From: Winogradskyella sp.
GTDB lineage: Bacteria > Bacteroidota > Bacteroidia > Flavobacteriales > Flavobacteriaceae
Direction: 5' to 3'
Assembly (NCBI GenBank): GCA_004211785.1
Contig: SHBX01000007.1
Coordinates: 1-64,000, forward strand
Length of the DNA: 64,000 nt
Part shown: positions 1-7,657 of the stretch, in pieces
How positions within the stretch are numbered: position 1 is the first letter of the stretch
Layout of the letters: every line of letters begins with the position of its first letter
Notes under the pieces: generated by a model
The model's input: only the letters and a program-made list of their open reading frames with translations
Database searches by the model: none
Told to the model about the DNA's origin: nothing
Position numbers and translations under genes: made by a program

Positions 1-49
1 ATTCAGGATTAATTCAATCACATAAATTAAAAATTTACTATTTCATTAA

Positions 50-439
50 GGGGTCGACTGGTTTTGACAGCGAGATTAATTAAATGGTAAGCACGTCGTG
101 TAATGGCATTGAAACACGTAAAAGGCTAGACCAAATTTTAAACGGCGAGAATAACTACGCTTTAGCTGCATAATCTGAATTATAGTAAGATTGGCCTCGG
201 TACACTAGGTGTACAAGCTAAATGTCTCCAGAAAGCCTTGGTTAATGGCGTTCTTTTTTGAGGCATCGTAAATATTGACTAAGATTGGGTAGTGCTTTGA
301 TGCCCTTTTGAGATTAAGAAGCTAAGTTGTAAGTAGAATGTTTTTAATCGGCTTACAATCGAAAACCAAGAAAAAACTAAACGTGTAGAAAGCTCTTTGG
401 TTACTTGTTTGGACGAGAGTTCGATTCTCTCCGACTCCA
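50..439 (+). ncRNA. ssrA: tmRNA (transfer-messenger RNA)
   Basis: Rescues stalled ribosomes by acting first as tRNA-Ala and then as a short mRNA. The 5' end GGGGTCG (50-56) pairs over 7 bp with CGACTCC (432-438), forming the acceptor stem. A439 is the discriminator and CCA is not encoded. The T-arm carries GTTCGATTC near 418-426. The tag frame is visible at 144-173 and reads GENNYALAA followed by TAA, the expected flavobacterial tag with GGC as resume codon. An intrinsic terminator follows directly. The antisense strand is covered by the C-terminus of the serine recombinase, suggesting that ssrA served as an integration target. Confidence 0.97.
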
Positions 440-1955
440 CTCGAGAGGACAATTTCAATTTATTTGAAAATTGTCCTCTTTTTTTACCATCTAATTCATT
501 GGAAATCTGCAATATAAACCTTAAAACATCATTAATTCTTCCAGTTCGACATTGCTCTCCTTCAAAAAAGAGATTTTCGGGAAATATCGAACTCAATAGC
601 TTTTGTTTTTGTTTAACTGAGGATTCTCTGTAATGTTCTTTTAGGTTTTTCAGTAAATGAACTCCCTTGTTTAGCCATGTTCTATATTGACTGTTTCCTG
701 TTTGCAAATCCTTAAGCTCTTGCTTTAATGCTTCGCGTTTCAAACTATATCTGCCATAAGCTTCAGAATAAGATTCTATATCTATTTTATCATCAACATA
801 TAAATCCTGAAGTTTTTCCAATCTCTTAGTAGTCTGCTCCATTTTAGCATTGAGTTTTTTTCGTTTTATAGCTGCTTGTTGTTCATTTCCAGATAATAAC
901 TTCTGAACCATCATTTCGTAAATGGTCTCCGTTCCTTTTGAAAACTTAAAATCATCTAAAATGGATTCAATAGTCTTATTAACATTAATAGCAGAGATTC
1001 TATCTTTCTTACAATGGTTGCAATGGTAATAGAAATATTGTTTCCCATTTTGACTCCTTGAAGGACTTCCTGTCATTTTACCATTGCAGTTTGAACAAAA
1101 AATAAGTCCTCTTAATGGTAATTCCTCTCTTAGAGAATTATATACTGGACGATTTGATTTCTTTTTTCGCTTACTCAAAATATTTTGGACTTGATAAAAA
1201 ACCTCTTCATATATAATTCCTTGATGCAACCCTTCAACTAAAACTTTTGGCTCGTCATCCTTTGCAGGCACAACAATCTTTCCCATATACATAGGATTTC
1301 TCAAAATAAGTGAGATATTATTTCTACTAATAATAACTCCTTTCTTTTTTATATCCTTACGTACATCAGCCTGTGATTTTCCTTTTATAATTTGGTTAAA
1401 AGCATATTGAATATACTCTGCTTTTTCACTTGGGACGATGATTGGTTTATTTTCACTATCTCTAGTATTTTTATAACCTATTGGCGCTTGTCTACACCAT
1501 CGTCCTGCTTTAAGAGAACCTCTTATGCCTCCTCTAATCTTTAGAGAACGTCTGTCGTTATCAATTTCTGGAAAGACTAAATATATAGCCAACATCGCTT
1601 TACTCTCTGGAATAGAGAAATCAATAGGCTGCTCTATCGCCTGTACTTCTATTCCTAAACCTTTTAATGTTCTGAGCATTAAATTAGCGTCAGTCATATT
1701 TCTTGAAAATCGGTCCCAAGTGGTTATAAATAAATAATCAATTTGATTTTTGTGCTGTTTAGCGTATTCCAAGAATTTTTGAAACTCAGGTCGATTGAAG
1801 TTTTTCGCCGAATGGTCTTCTCTATAATGCTTTAATATCTCTATATCATGTCTCTGGCAATATTTAGTCAATTGTTCAAACTGAACATCCAAACTGTAGC
1901 CTCTAACTTGATCATCACTACTGACGCGTGACATAATTACTGCTGTTTTTCTCAT
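279..1955 (-). CDS. large serine recombinase (site-specific integrase)
   Basis: Protein of 558 aa. The resolvase catalytic domain spans about residues 3-150, with the nucleophile Ser12 in SRVSSDDQ. A Recombinase domain follows (about 160-270), then a zinc ribbon with two CxxC pairs (FCSNC, HCNHC, about 285-325) and a coiled coil (about 355-430). This is the layout of phage and element integrases that cut with 2-bp staggers. The last ~70 codons are odd: they read through the ssrA terminator and into the antisense of ssrA, and the stop at 279 lies inside ssrA. Those residues look like non-protein sequence, so the native C-terminus was probably replaced when the element integrated here. The start ATG overlaps the stop of a 47-aa ORF (ATGA). 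Family call firm; role as the integrase of a neighbouring island is inference. Confidence 0.9.
   Translation of the reverse strand: MRKTAVIMSRVSSDDQVRGYSLDVQFEQLTKYCQRHDIEILKHYREDHSAKNFNRPEFQKFLEYAKQHKNQIDYLFITTWDRFSRNMTDANLMLRTLKGLGIEVQAIEQPIDFSIPESKAMLAIYLVFPEIDNDRRSLKIRGGIRGSLKAGRWCRQAPIGYKNTRDSENKPIIVPSEKAEYIQYAFNQIIKGKSQADVRKDIKKKGVIISRNNISLILRNPMYMGKIVVPAKDDEPKVLVEGLHQGIIYEEVFYQVQNILSKRKKKSNRPVYNSLREELPLRGLIFCSNCNGKMTGSPSRSQNGKQYFYYHCNHCKKDRISAINVNKTIESILDDFKFSKGTETIYEMMVQKLLSGNEQQAAIKRKKLNAKMEQTTKRLEKLQDLYVDDKIDIESYSEAYGRYSLKREALKQELKDLQTGNSQYRTWLNKGVHLLKNLKEHYRESSVKQKQKLLSSIFPENLFFEGEQCRTGRINDVLRFILQISNELDGKKRGQFSNKLKLSSRVESERIELSSKQVTKELSTRLVFSWFSIVSRLKTFYLQLSFLISKGHQSTTQS
444..485 (+). 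terminator. intrinsic terminator of ssrA
   Basis: AGAGGACAATTT (from 444) pairs with AAATTGTCCTCT (ending about 479), with one bulge near the loop, followed by seven T residues. It lies 5 nt after the tmRNA end. The recombinase reading frame on the other strand runs straight through it. Confidence 0.85.
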
Positions 1956-2095
1956 TCTTGTTGCTTATTAAATTGTTCTACACTCATTCGAGCAAATACT
2001 TCTAAAAGCTCTAAAACCTGTTTTACTTGGTCATTGTTTAATTTTTCTTTTCTGTTGGCATTTAAAATGGTTTTTGCCTTGTTAATTGAAAACAT
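1952..2095 (-). CDS. 47-aa protein translationally coupled to the recombinase
   Basis: Small ORF starting MFSINKAKTILNAN and ending NKQQE. Its TGA overlaps the recombinase ATG as ATGA, the usual sign of translational coupling. It is predicted helical, highly charged and Lys/Glu/Gln-rich, with a possible leucine-repeat segment (VLELLEVFA). I do not recognise the family. Size and position would suit a recombination directionality or accessory factor, but nothing in the sequence proves this. Coding status rests on the overlap and on codon use similar to the recombinase. Confidence 0.6.
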   Translation of the reverse strand: MFSINKAKTILNANRKEKLNNDQVKQVLELLEVFARMSVEQFNKQQE

Positions 2096-2171
2096 GTTAA
2101 CTTAACATGTGCATCTCCTTCATTGGTTATGATAGGTTAGCTATTCTTGAATTGATCTGAGGTCTTCAGTA

Positions 2172-3083
2172 TCATAATTTATGTTTTTCAGTATCGGTTA
2201 TATAAACAACTTTACCATCAACTGTTTCTATATGCATTGATTTATAATCCCCCTTTTTAAAACGATGGATAAACATACTTTCTGCATTCGCTTTTTTAAC
2301 TGTTTTTAGTTCTATCCTATTAAGTTGGTTGTCTTTGGTTGTAATCAATGCTGATTTTAGGTTTTTATAGTCTTTTCTTATAAGCTTAAGCGCATTATAT
2401 TCTTGCTCAGTAAGTATTGATGTGAATTTCTCGATTCTTCGCTCTGAAGGAATATCATTATTAATGAAACGTTTAGTTATTTCATTAATAGAGATACTGA
2501 CATGAGATTCTTTTAAATATTCAAAGTATTCTGACGCTTCAGATCTTTGCTCAAACTCTTTTAGTATCTCACCAGAAATAGGCACATAAAAATGTGGTTT
2601 ATTATGAAAAAACATCAGATTTACAATATCATTGTAATTGACCACATTGAGAATTAAACTCTCAAAAGCAGTTATTGGATTTTCTTCTTCAACTTCATTT
2701 TCAATTTCATCATTAAATCTATTCAATTCCTCTTCTGTAAAATGCTCTAATAGTAATTCACGTTTTTCTTTTATTGCTAATCTATAAAAGTCCCTATCTA
2801 AAGTATCAGATAAACTGCACTTGAAAGTCTTAATAATTTCATAATTAAACCCAAATTGACGTAACTGTTCTACTAATTTTACCCATGTATAATAAACATA
2901 GCTATACTCTCTTTGATGGCTTTTTTTTCCAAATTCACCCCAAAGCAATCCATTTTTCTCCCACCTAACAAAATCATCATAGATAACATCCATTTCAGTT
3001 TTCTTAAATCGAGGTTCTCTAAGAATTTCAAATAGCTCATTATTAGCTTCGAAATTTTTGTAATAGTCTTTTAGATTAATCAT
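2172..3083 (-). CDS. MerR-like DNA-binding protein of unknown role
   Basis: Protein of 303 aa. Residues about 30-95 have the pattern of a MerR-type winged helix: VIYDDFVRWEKNGLL, then RxYSYVYYTWVKLVEQLRQFGF and an I-rich helix. The remaining 200 residues are charged and alpha-helical with an acidic stretch near 127-135 and no recognised domain; the C-terminus looks like a small beta fold. A perfect inverted repeat with 12-bp arms (3097-3124) lies 13 bp upstream of the start, fitting an autoregulatory operator. It sits in the accessory patch next to the recombinase. The regulator assignment is inference from the N-terminal pattern. Confidence 0.6.
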   Translation of the reverse strand: MINLKDYYKNFEANNELFEILREPRFKKTEMDVIYDDFVRWEKNGLLWGEFGKKSHQREYSYVYYTWVKLVEQLRQFGFNYEIIKTFKCSLSDTLDRDFYRLAIKEKRELLLEHFTEEELNRFNDEIENEVEEENPITAFESLILNVVNYNDIVNLMFFHNKPHFYVPISGEILKEFEQRSEASEYFEYLKESHVSISINEITKRFINNDIPSERRIEKFTSILTEQEYNALKLIRKDYKNLKSALITTKDNQLNRIELKTVKKANAESMFIHRFKKGDYKSMHIETVDGKVVYITDTEKHKL

Positions 3084-3096
3084 AATGCCAAAATAC

Positions 3097-3124
3097 TAAA
3101 AGTTGGTTATAAAACCAACTTTTA
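3097..3124 (-). promoter_or_regulatory. perfect palindrome upstream of the MerR-like gene (candidate operator)
   Basis: Arms TAAAAGTTGGTT (3097-3108) and AACCAACTTTTA (3113-3124) are exact reverse complements around ATAA. On the minus strand it precedes a weak -7-like TATTTTGG and the ATG at 3083. It has no T tail, so an operator is more likely than a terminator. Confidence 0.55.
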
Positions 3125-3652
3125 CTTTTGTTGTCAAAACATATATTTTCTTATACTTTTTCTACTTGAAGAGGTTTTATTAAAAAAATATATTTAAAAA
3201 CAATTTTCATCATAGTAGAACCTAAAACGGTCTTCTTTATTACAACAATAAATCGTCTTTTAGAACCAAAAGCTTTTAAAATACTTGATTGAAATTTATA
3301 ATTCTGTTGAAAAACATAACCAACAATATTATTACTGTATCAAGTAAAAAGTCCAACTAAAATTAACGAATCGTTTCAATCGTATCGTAACTATCGATTT
3401 AATCAACTATAGATTGATTTAATATCGTAATACATTAATAAAAATAAGACTTATGATTACGATAAATCCCGAGTTAAATTGAATTAGTTAAATTATAGTT
3501 TATTCAATCAAAATTTTAGGTGAGTAGAACCAAAAACTCCATTTCTGAAAAGTCTTCGGTTTTATACTATTACAGAAAATTATTGTTTTTAATAATTTTT
3601 ATTGGAAGACAAGTCGTGCTGTTCAATAACATATTTATTTATCCACTAATTA
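3125..3652. other. non-coding stretch, no gene recognised
   Basis: Very AT-rich. Short repeats of ATCGTAA/TTACGAT type occur between about 3375 and 3465 (for example AATCGTATCGTAACTATCG, TAATATCGTAATAC, GATTACGATAAA), which could be protein-binding sites or relics. No convincing ORF, RNA or mobile element end was seen. Confidence 0.5.
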
Positions 3653-4111
3653 TCACTCACCAATTGCATTAATAACGTTTATATTTAAATTGCTATATGA
3701 TTCTGGCGGGTATACTTTAATAGTAAAGCTCTCAGTAGTATTTGGATAATAATACTCATAAAGAATAAATGTTTTTTCAGAAATAATTGATTGGGTATTT
3801 GAATAATAAGTGACTTTTAGTTTTACATCTTTAAACTTGGCTAAAGAAGCTTTATTTTGAATATATCCATTAATTATAGCTCCGTCATCGACGTATTTTG
3901 CTTTTTTAAATAATACAGCTTTTTTCACCTTTTTTCTTTGTGGTGTTATAGTAGCCTCAGTAACTGAGATATAATCTAAAGGGTTTGAGTGTTCATTTTG
4001 CCTTAGTTCCTGTCTTAACTCTTCTGGAGTTTTTTTTCGAGATTGATTTTCTTTACAGTTAATACTAAAGAAGCAAACTAAAACTAATAACACTATCTTA
4101 CTTGTTCTCAT
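3653..4111 (-). CDS. small lipoprotein, unknown function
   Basis: Protein of 152 aa with a lipoprotein signal (MRTSKIVLLVLVCFFSINC, lipidated Cys about 19), so exported and probably anchored to a membrane. A basic linker follows, then a domain from about residue 65 with alternating hydrophobic strands (GAIINGYIQNKASLAKFKDVKLKVTYYS) that resembles the beta-sandwich of FxLYD-type periplasmic domains: a conserved N-term followed by a paired YY...SEKTFILYEYYYPNTTESFTIKV. It is isolated in the patch. Function unknown. Confidence 0.7.
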   Translation of the reverse strand: MRTSKIVLLVLVCFFSINCKENQSRKKTPEELRQELRQNEHSNPLDYISVTEATITPQRKKVKKAVLFKKAKYVDDGAIINGYIQNKASLAKFKDVKLKVTYYSNTQSIISEKTFILYEYYYPNTTESFTIKVYPPESYSNLNINVINAIGE

Positions 4112-4165
4112 CTTAAATAATTTTTATTTCATCAAAACCCCTTGATGAATTAATTGCATAAAAAA

Positions 4166-4290
4166 GCGTGGGGTTTCAAACCTTGATGTCTGAAGGTATC
4201 GCCAAACACCTAGTCACACACAAGTACTAACCCACGCCGAAAGCATGAGCATTAGTAATTGTTATTCGTGTGACATTAAAAATTGGCGAT
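4166..4290. repeat. structured intergenic element with nested inverted repeats
   Basis: Three nested perfect stems: ATCGCCAA 4198-4205 with TTGGCGAT 4283-4290; GTCACAC 4213-4219 with GTGTGAC 4268-4274; TACTAA 4225-4230 with TTAGTA 4252-4257. The apical loop contains CCCACGC (4231-4237), which is exactly complementary to GCGTGGG upstream (4166-4172), allowing a pseudoknot or alternative fold. It is followed by ACAACAGCTAACGC. It may be a dispersed Bacteroidota repeat, a transposable-element end or a structured RNA; I cannot decide. Confidence 0.6.
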
Positions 4291-4679
4291 TTTTCAGATA
4301 GAACAACAGCTAACGCTTTATCAATATGTTTAGATTTAAACTATAATCTTATAGAATTAAATATTTTTTATGTTTCTTAAACTAAGTTAGTCAAATTATG
4401 ACGACTACGAATCAAATGCCTTAAAATAGTAGGGAAATATAAATTAAAAATGCCTACATATAAATTGTAAGGTACTTTAATACTTACTTAACTATTTATC
4501 AAAATTACTTTATCATGATTGGTGACTATTTCACGATACAGAAAGTAATATGGTAGAATTTATAAGACTTTGAATACTTGTGATACAAATTTAACGCAAC
4601 AAAAATCAAAGTAAATTAAACCACAATAATATTTTATGCAATAAATAATTCGATTCTTATTATAACTTCACCATTTAGC

Positions 4680-4860
4680 CTAATCATTTAAATATTCTAC
4701 TTGCTCCTCGCTATTATTTCTTATCAACTCTTTAGTTAAATCATCAAGTATATCTAATTGAGATACTTTATCTGTTATTTTTTCTAAAACTGTCTTTAAA
4801 GAATCTATTTTATTTTGAGCAGTCGCATGAATAAAAAATAAGTTAAAGATGTAGAAAGGA
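4680..4860 (-). pseudogene. remnant of a secreted TPR/sensor-kinase-like N-terminus
   Basis: On the minus strand an open frame without a start codon encodes a hydrophobic segment (FYIFNLFFIHATAQ), then NKIDSLKTVLEKITDKV and DDLTKELIRNNSEEQVEYL before TAG at 4682-4680. The phrase xKIDSLKxxLE...L..L...L....EEA is how flavobacterial TPR histidine kinases and cyclases begin after their signal peptide. Everything downstream is missing. Best read as a truncated relic; the family call is from pattern memory. Confidence 0.5.
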
Positions 4861-5024
4861 ATTAGCGTTTTACATATAAAAAAAATTGAATTATTTAGAG
4901 TAAAACAAAATAATTCAAATCTTCCTTCAGCTAATCAGGAAAAAAATCCAATCGTCTAAGGCGTAATATGTTGTAAATTTATTGACGAAAAAAATTAGTT
5001 AAAACTCACATAATTTAAACAACA

Positions 5025-5600
5025 ATGAAAAATTCAATTCTTGCAACTTTAGCAGTTCCTTTTCTTATTACATTTTATTTCCTAACTAATTCTAATGATG
5101 GCCATAGCGAATACAAAACACTTACCCTAGAAGACAAAACAGAACGAGCAATTGCTTTTAAAGATTTTAGTGATTACCGTAATTGGTATCAAATTACTCA
5201 TGAGAAGCCTAATACTGGAGATATCATTGGAGTATTAGGAAGCAATCACAAAGGACCTAAGGGATATCGAGAGGTATATATTAACAAAATCGGTGAAGCT
5301 ACTAATAAAGGAACCGCTCCTTATAGCTATCCTGCAGGTACAGTAATAGTAAAAGAACAATACAGTAGTAAAGAGAAATGGGAAGAAAAAACGGACTTTA
5401 AAGTAACTGTTATGGTAAAACTAGATGCTGGCAGTTCTCCAGAAACAGGAGACTGGGGCTATACAAGTAAAATCAAAGACGGAAAGATCTTCAGTGGAAA
5501 CTCTAGTAAAGCACGTTTTTGTGGTGGATGCCATATAGTTGCACAGGATACAGATTATGTTTTTATGAATAGCGACCTTCTAAATTCCGAAAGAGATTAA
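5025..5600 (+). CDS. cytochrome P460 family protein
   Basis: Protein of 191 aa with an N-terminal export signal (NSILATLAVPFLITFYFLT) and one haem c motif, CGGCH, at about residues 165-169. The body (FSDYRNWYQITHEK, REVYINKIG, YPAGTVIVKEQY, VTVMVKLD, WGYTSK) is the P460 beta fold, in which the haem can be cross-linked by a Lys or Tyr. Known P460 proteins oxidise hydroxylamine or handle nitric oxide; many flavobacterial members are uncharacterised. It is a single-domain relative of the two-domain protein at 33.4-34.5 kb. Located in the accessory patch with no operon partner. Confidence 0.85.
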   Translation: MKNSILATLAVPFLITFYFLTNSNDGHSEYKTLTLEDKTERAIAFKDFSDYRNWYQITHEKPNTGDIIGVLGSNHKGPKGYREVYINKIGEATNKGTAPYSYPAGTVIVKEQYSSKEKWEEKTDFKVTVMVKLDAGSSPETGDWGYTSKIKDGKIFSGNSSKARFCGGCHIVAQDTDYVFMNSDLLNSERD

Positions 5601-5656
5601 GATTACCTTATTGTCTTCGTTAAGAACAACTTGCCTCTATTTTAACTAACATTTAA

Positions 5657-5886
5657 ATGCTTAAATTTAAATTACTTTCAATTTATTCATTAAAAGAAAA
5701 ATTCCTCGTACATGCACTTGCTTCAAAGACCGACCTAGTCATAATAAAATATGGGAGTGAAATATCCGTGCTTTATGGGAGATGACACCATAGAGGTGCT
5801 CTTTTAAGTGATGGCTATATAAACGGCAAAAATCTTATCTGTGGCCTTCACGGTTGGGACTACCGCTACGACACAGGAATAATAAA
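5657..5886 (+). pseudogene. truncated Rieske 2Fe-2S protein with TGA at a ligand cysteine
   Basis: From ATG 5657 the frame reads a Rieske N-terminal domain (SLKEKFLVHALASKTDLVIIKYG...SVLYGR), hits TGA at 5783-5785, then continues in the same frame as HHRGALLSDGYINGKN and LICGLHGWDYRYDTG. In intact relatives the TGA position is the first iron ligand of CxH; 16 residues after the ligand His comes CGLH. The frame loses similarity about 5880, where a minus-strand gene ends. The family resembles Rieske/FMN-binding glutamate synthase-like proteins. A nonsense mutation plus 3' truncation is the simplest reading. Confidence 0.75.
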
Positions 5887-6108
5887 CTATCCTGTTGGTC
5901 TTCCTTTTGATCTTACATCGATTCTCTTTTTCTTTATAGTAAGTCCTTTCATTAATTCCATTAATTCTGGATCTTTATTTTTCTTATAAATTTCATTAAT
6001 GATCAGTACTATCCTTTTGGCATTACGTGATAGTTGTATGCGGTCACTAGCTGATACCCCATTCATTTTGATATTCAAAAATTCTTGTACTTCCTTTAAT
6101 ACCTCCAT
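5887..6108 (-). CDS. 73-aa hypothetical protein
   Basis: Small helical protein (MEVLKEVQEFLNIKMNGVSA...) with a very basic tail (IKKKRIDVRSKGRPTG). It has two predicted helices and a loop rich in K/N/D. No family recognised. It lies just downstream of the terminator of the thioredoxin-reductase fusion, so it needs its own promoter. Its 3' end abuts the truncated Rieske gene, so it may belong to the event that destroyed that gene. Could be a small DNA-binding protein; not provable here. Confidence 0.5.
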   Translation of the reverse strand: MEVLKEVQEFLNIKMNGVSASDRIQLSRNAKRIVLIINEIYKKNKDPELMELMKGLTIKKKRIDVRSKGRPTG

Positions 6109-6129
6109 TTGTTAATTCTATTTTAAACT

Positions 6130-6160
6130 AAAGAGGCTGTCTTTTCAAGACAGCCTCTTT
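6130..6160 (-). terminator. intrinsic terminator of the thioredoxin reductase fusion gene
   Basis: Perfect 14-bp stem: AAAGAGGCTGTCTT (6130-6143) and AAGACAGCCTCTTT (6147-6160) around a 3-nt loop, with T-rich flanks on both sides. It lies between the 3' end of the gene at 6179 and the start of the next minus-strand gene at 6108. Confidence 0.8.
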
Positions 6161-6178
6161 TCTTCTCTTTGAAAATTG

Positions 6179-7588
6179 CTATTTCTTCAAGAAATCTTTA
6201 ATTCCATAACTTGCCAATACTCCTTCTCCAGTTGCAGCTGCAACTTGGGCAATTGCTCCTTCGCGACAGTCTCCAGCAGCATAAATCCCTTTTGCAGAAG
6301 TTTCTGCAAGTCCTTTTGTAGTGATGAAACCAGCATCATTTAGGGCAATAAGACCTTTGAAAAGTTTAGTATTTGGAATTAATCCTATGAAAATAAATGA
6401 ACCATCACCAGTAATTAATTCTTCTTCACCAGTAGCGTTGTCTTTTACTCTGACGCCTTTGAAATTGCCATCACCATCAGCCACGAATTCGGTTGTTGTT
6501 TTATTACAATAGGTATCTATGTTCTCTAAAGAATCTAACTTTTCTACATAAGTTGATGATGCTGAAAAATCAAAATCGCGATGAATAATCTTGACCTTTT
6601 TCACAAATCCGGCTAAAAAAATGCCTTCTTCAAGCGCACTGTTTCCACCACCAATTACAACTACTTCTCTGTGACGATAGAAAGCACCATCACAAGTCGC
6701 ACAGAAGTGAACACCTGAACCAATTAGCTCTTCTTCCCCAACAATCCCTAGTTTACGATATGTAGAACCTGTGGCAGCTACAACGCTGCGTCCTATAAAA
6801 GTTTCGTGCGCAGATTTTACGTAAAACTTGCCATCTTTTTCCACAATAGATTCTACATTTACACCTGTTTTTATGGTTGCACCATACGTGCGCGCTTGCT
6901 CTTCCATCTTGTTCATTAAGTCAGGACCTGAAATATTGGTAAACCCAGGATAGTTTTCAATCTTTTGGGTTAAAAAAGCATTTCCGCCTATAGTTTTCTT
7001 CTCAAGAATTAAGCTATCAAATCTATCTCTCTGCGCATATATAGATGTCGTTAATCCTGCTGCTCCTCCACCAATAATGATAGTGTCGTATAATTTATAC
7101 TCATTTTTTACATCAATATTTAAAAGCTCTTTTAAAGTATTGTTATCTGGATTAGTGTGTGGTTTCCCATCGATAAGAACGGTTGGAATAATGCGTTTTC
7201 CGTTATTAATCTCCTCAACCATGTCAGTTGCCCAATCGTGAACGTCTACATCAATAAATTGAAAGTTTGCGCCATTGTCTGACAGGTACCTTTTTACTCT
7301 ACGGCAATCTGTACACCAATCCGCTCCAAAGAGTTGCACAACACCAGCATCGTTTACTCCAAGTAAATCGGCAAGCACTGCATTATTCGGATTTGCAAAC
7401 GTCTTTCCGTTTAAGTCTATGGTTGGAATAATGCGCTTTCCGTTGTTGATTTTTTCCACTAGAGCAGTAGCATTTTTGTCTAAATCTACATCGATGAAAT
7501 CAAAGTCGATGTTATTTTCTTTTAAATAAGCTTTAGCTCTGCGACAGTCTGGACACCAGTCTGCTCCATATAATTTTAATGTATTCAT
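6179..7588 (-). CDS. double glutaredoxin-thioredoxin reductase fusion
   Basis: Protein of 469 aa. Two tandem glutaredoxin/mycoredoxin-like domains come first (about 1-78 with C12PDC15; 82-158 with C92TDC95), then a thioredoxin reductase (about 165-469) with FAD motif GGGAAG (173-178), redox pair C296ATC299, NADPH motif GGGNSALEEG (about 313) and C-terminal FAD motif AAGDCREGA. All redox cysteines are present. The natural inference is that the reductase feeds NADPH electrons to its own fused redoxins, which reduce protein disulfides or low-molecular-weight thiol mixed disulfides. The two redoxin units are near-copies of each other, indicating internal duplication. Cytoplasmic. Neighbours are Msr and dehalogenase-like genes. 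Confidence 0.9.
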   Translation of the reverse strand: MNTLKLYGADWCPDCRRAKAYLKENNIDFDFIDVDLDKNATALVEKINNGKRIIPTIDLNGKTFANPNNAVLADLLGVNDAGVVQLFGADWCTDCRRVKRYLSDNGANFQFIDVDVHDWATDMVEEINNGKRIIPTVLIDGKPHTNPDNNTLKELLNIDVKNEYKLYDTIIIGGGAAGLTTSIYAQRDRFDSLILEKKTIGGNAFLTQKIENYPGFTNISGPDLMNKMEEQARTYGATIKTGVNVESIVEKDGKFYVKSAHETFIGRSVVAATGSTYRKLGIVGEEELIGSGVHFCATCDGAFYRHREVVVIGGGNSALEEGIFLAGFVKKVKIIHRDFDFSASSTYVEKLDSLENIDTYCNKTTTEFVADGDGNFKGVRVKDNATGEEELITGDGSFIFIGLIPNTKLFKGLIALNDAGFITTKGLAETSAKGIYAAGDCREGAIAQVAAATGEGVLASYGIKDFLKK

Positions 7589-7657
7589 AGTTCTATTATT
7601 TTAGGGTTTATGATGATGTGTAATATACTTTCATATAAACAGGCTGCTTATTGTTTT

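Larger units (their letters stand above)
4112..5024. other. gene-poor interval with a folded element and a decayed ORF
   Basis: The 913-bp gap contains the hairpin element at 4166-4290 and a minus-strand remnant at 4680-4860, listed separately. The rest (about 4320-4670 and 4935-5020) is AT-rich with no recognisable feature. Confidence 0.6.

Noticed and set aside
397-633. Plus-strand 78-aa ORF over the ssrA 3' end
   Set aside because: It starts in tmRNA and crosses its terminator and the recombinase antisense; an artefact of open frames.
5783-5785. TGA as selenocysteine in the Rieske gene
   Set aside because: The gene is truncated, no SECIS-like structure was seen, and the TGA replaces an iron ligand; decay is simpler.
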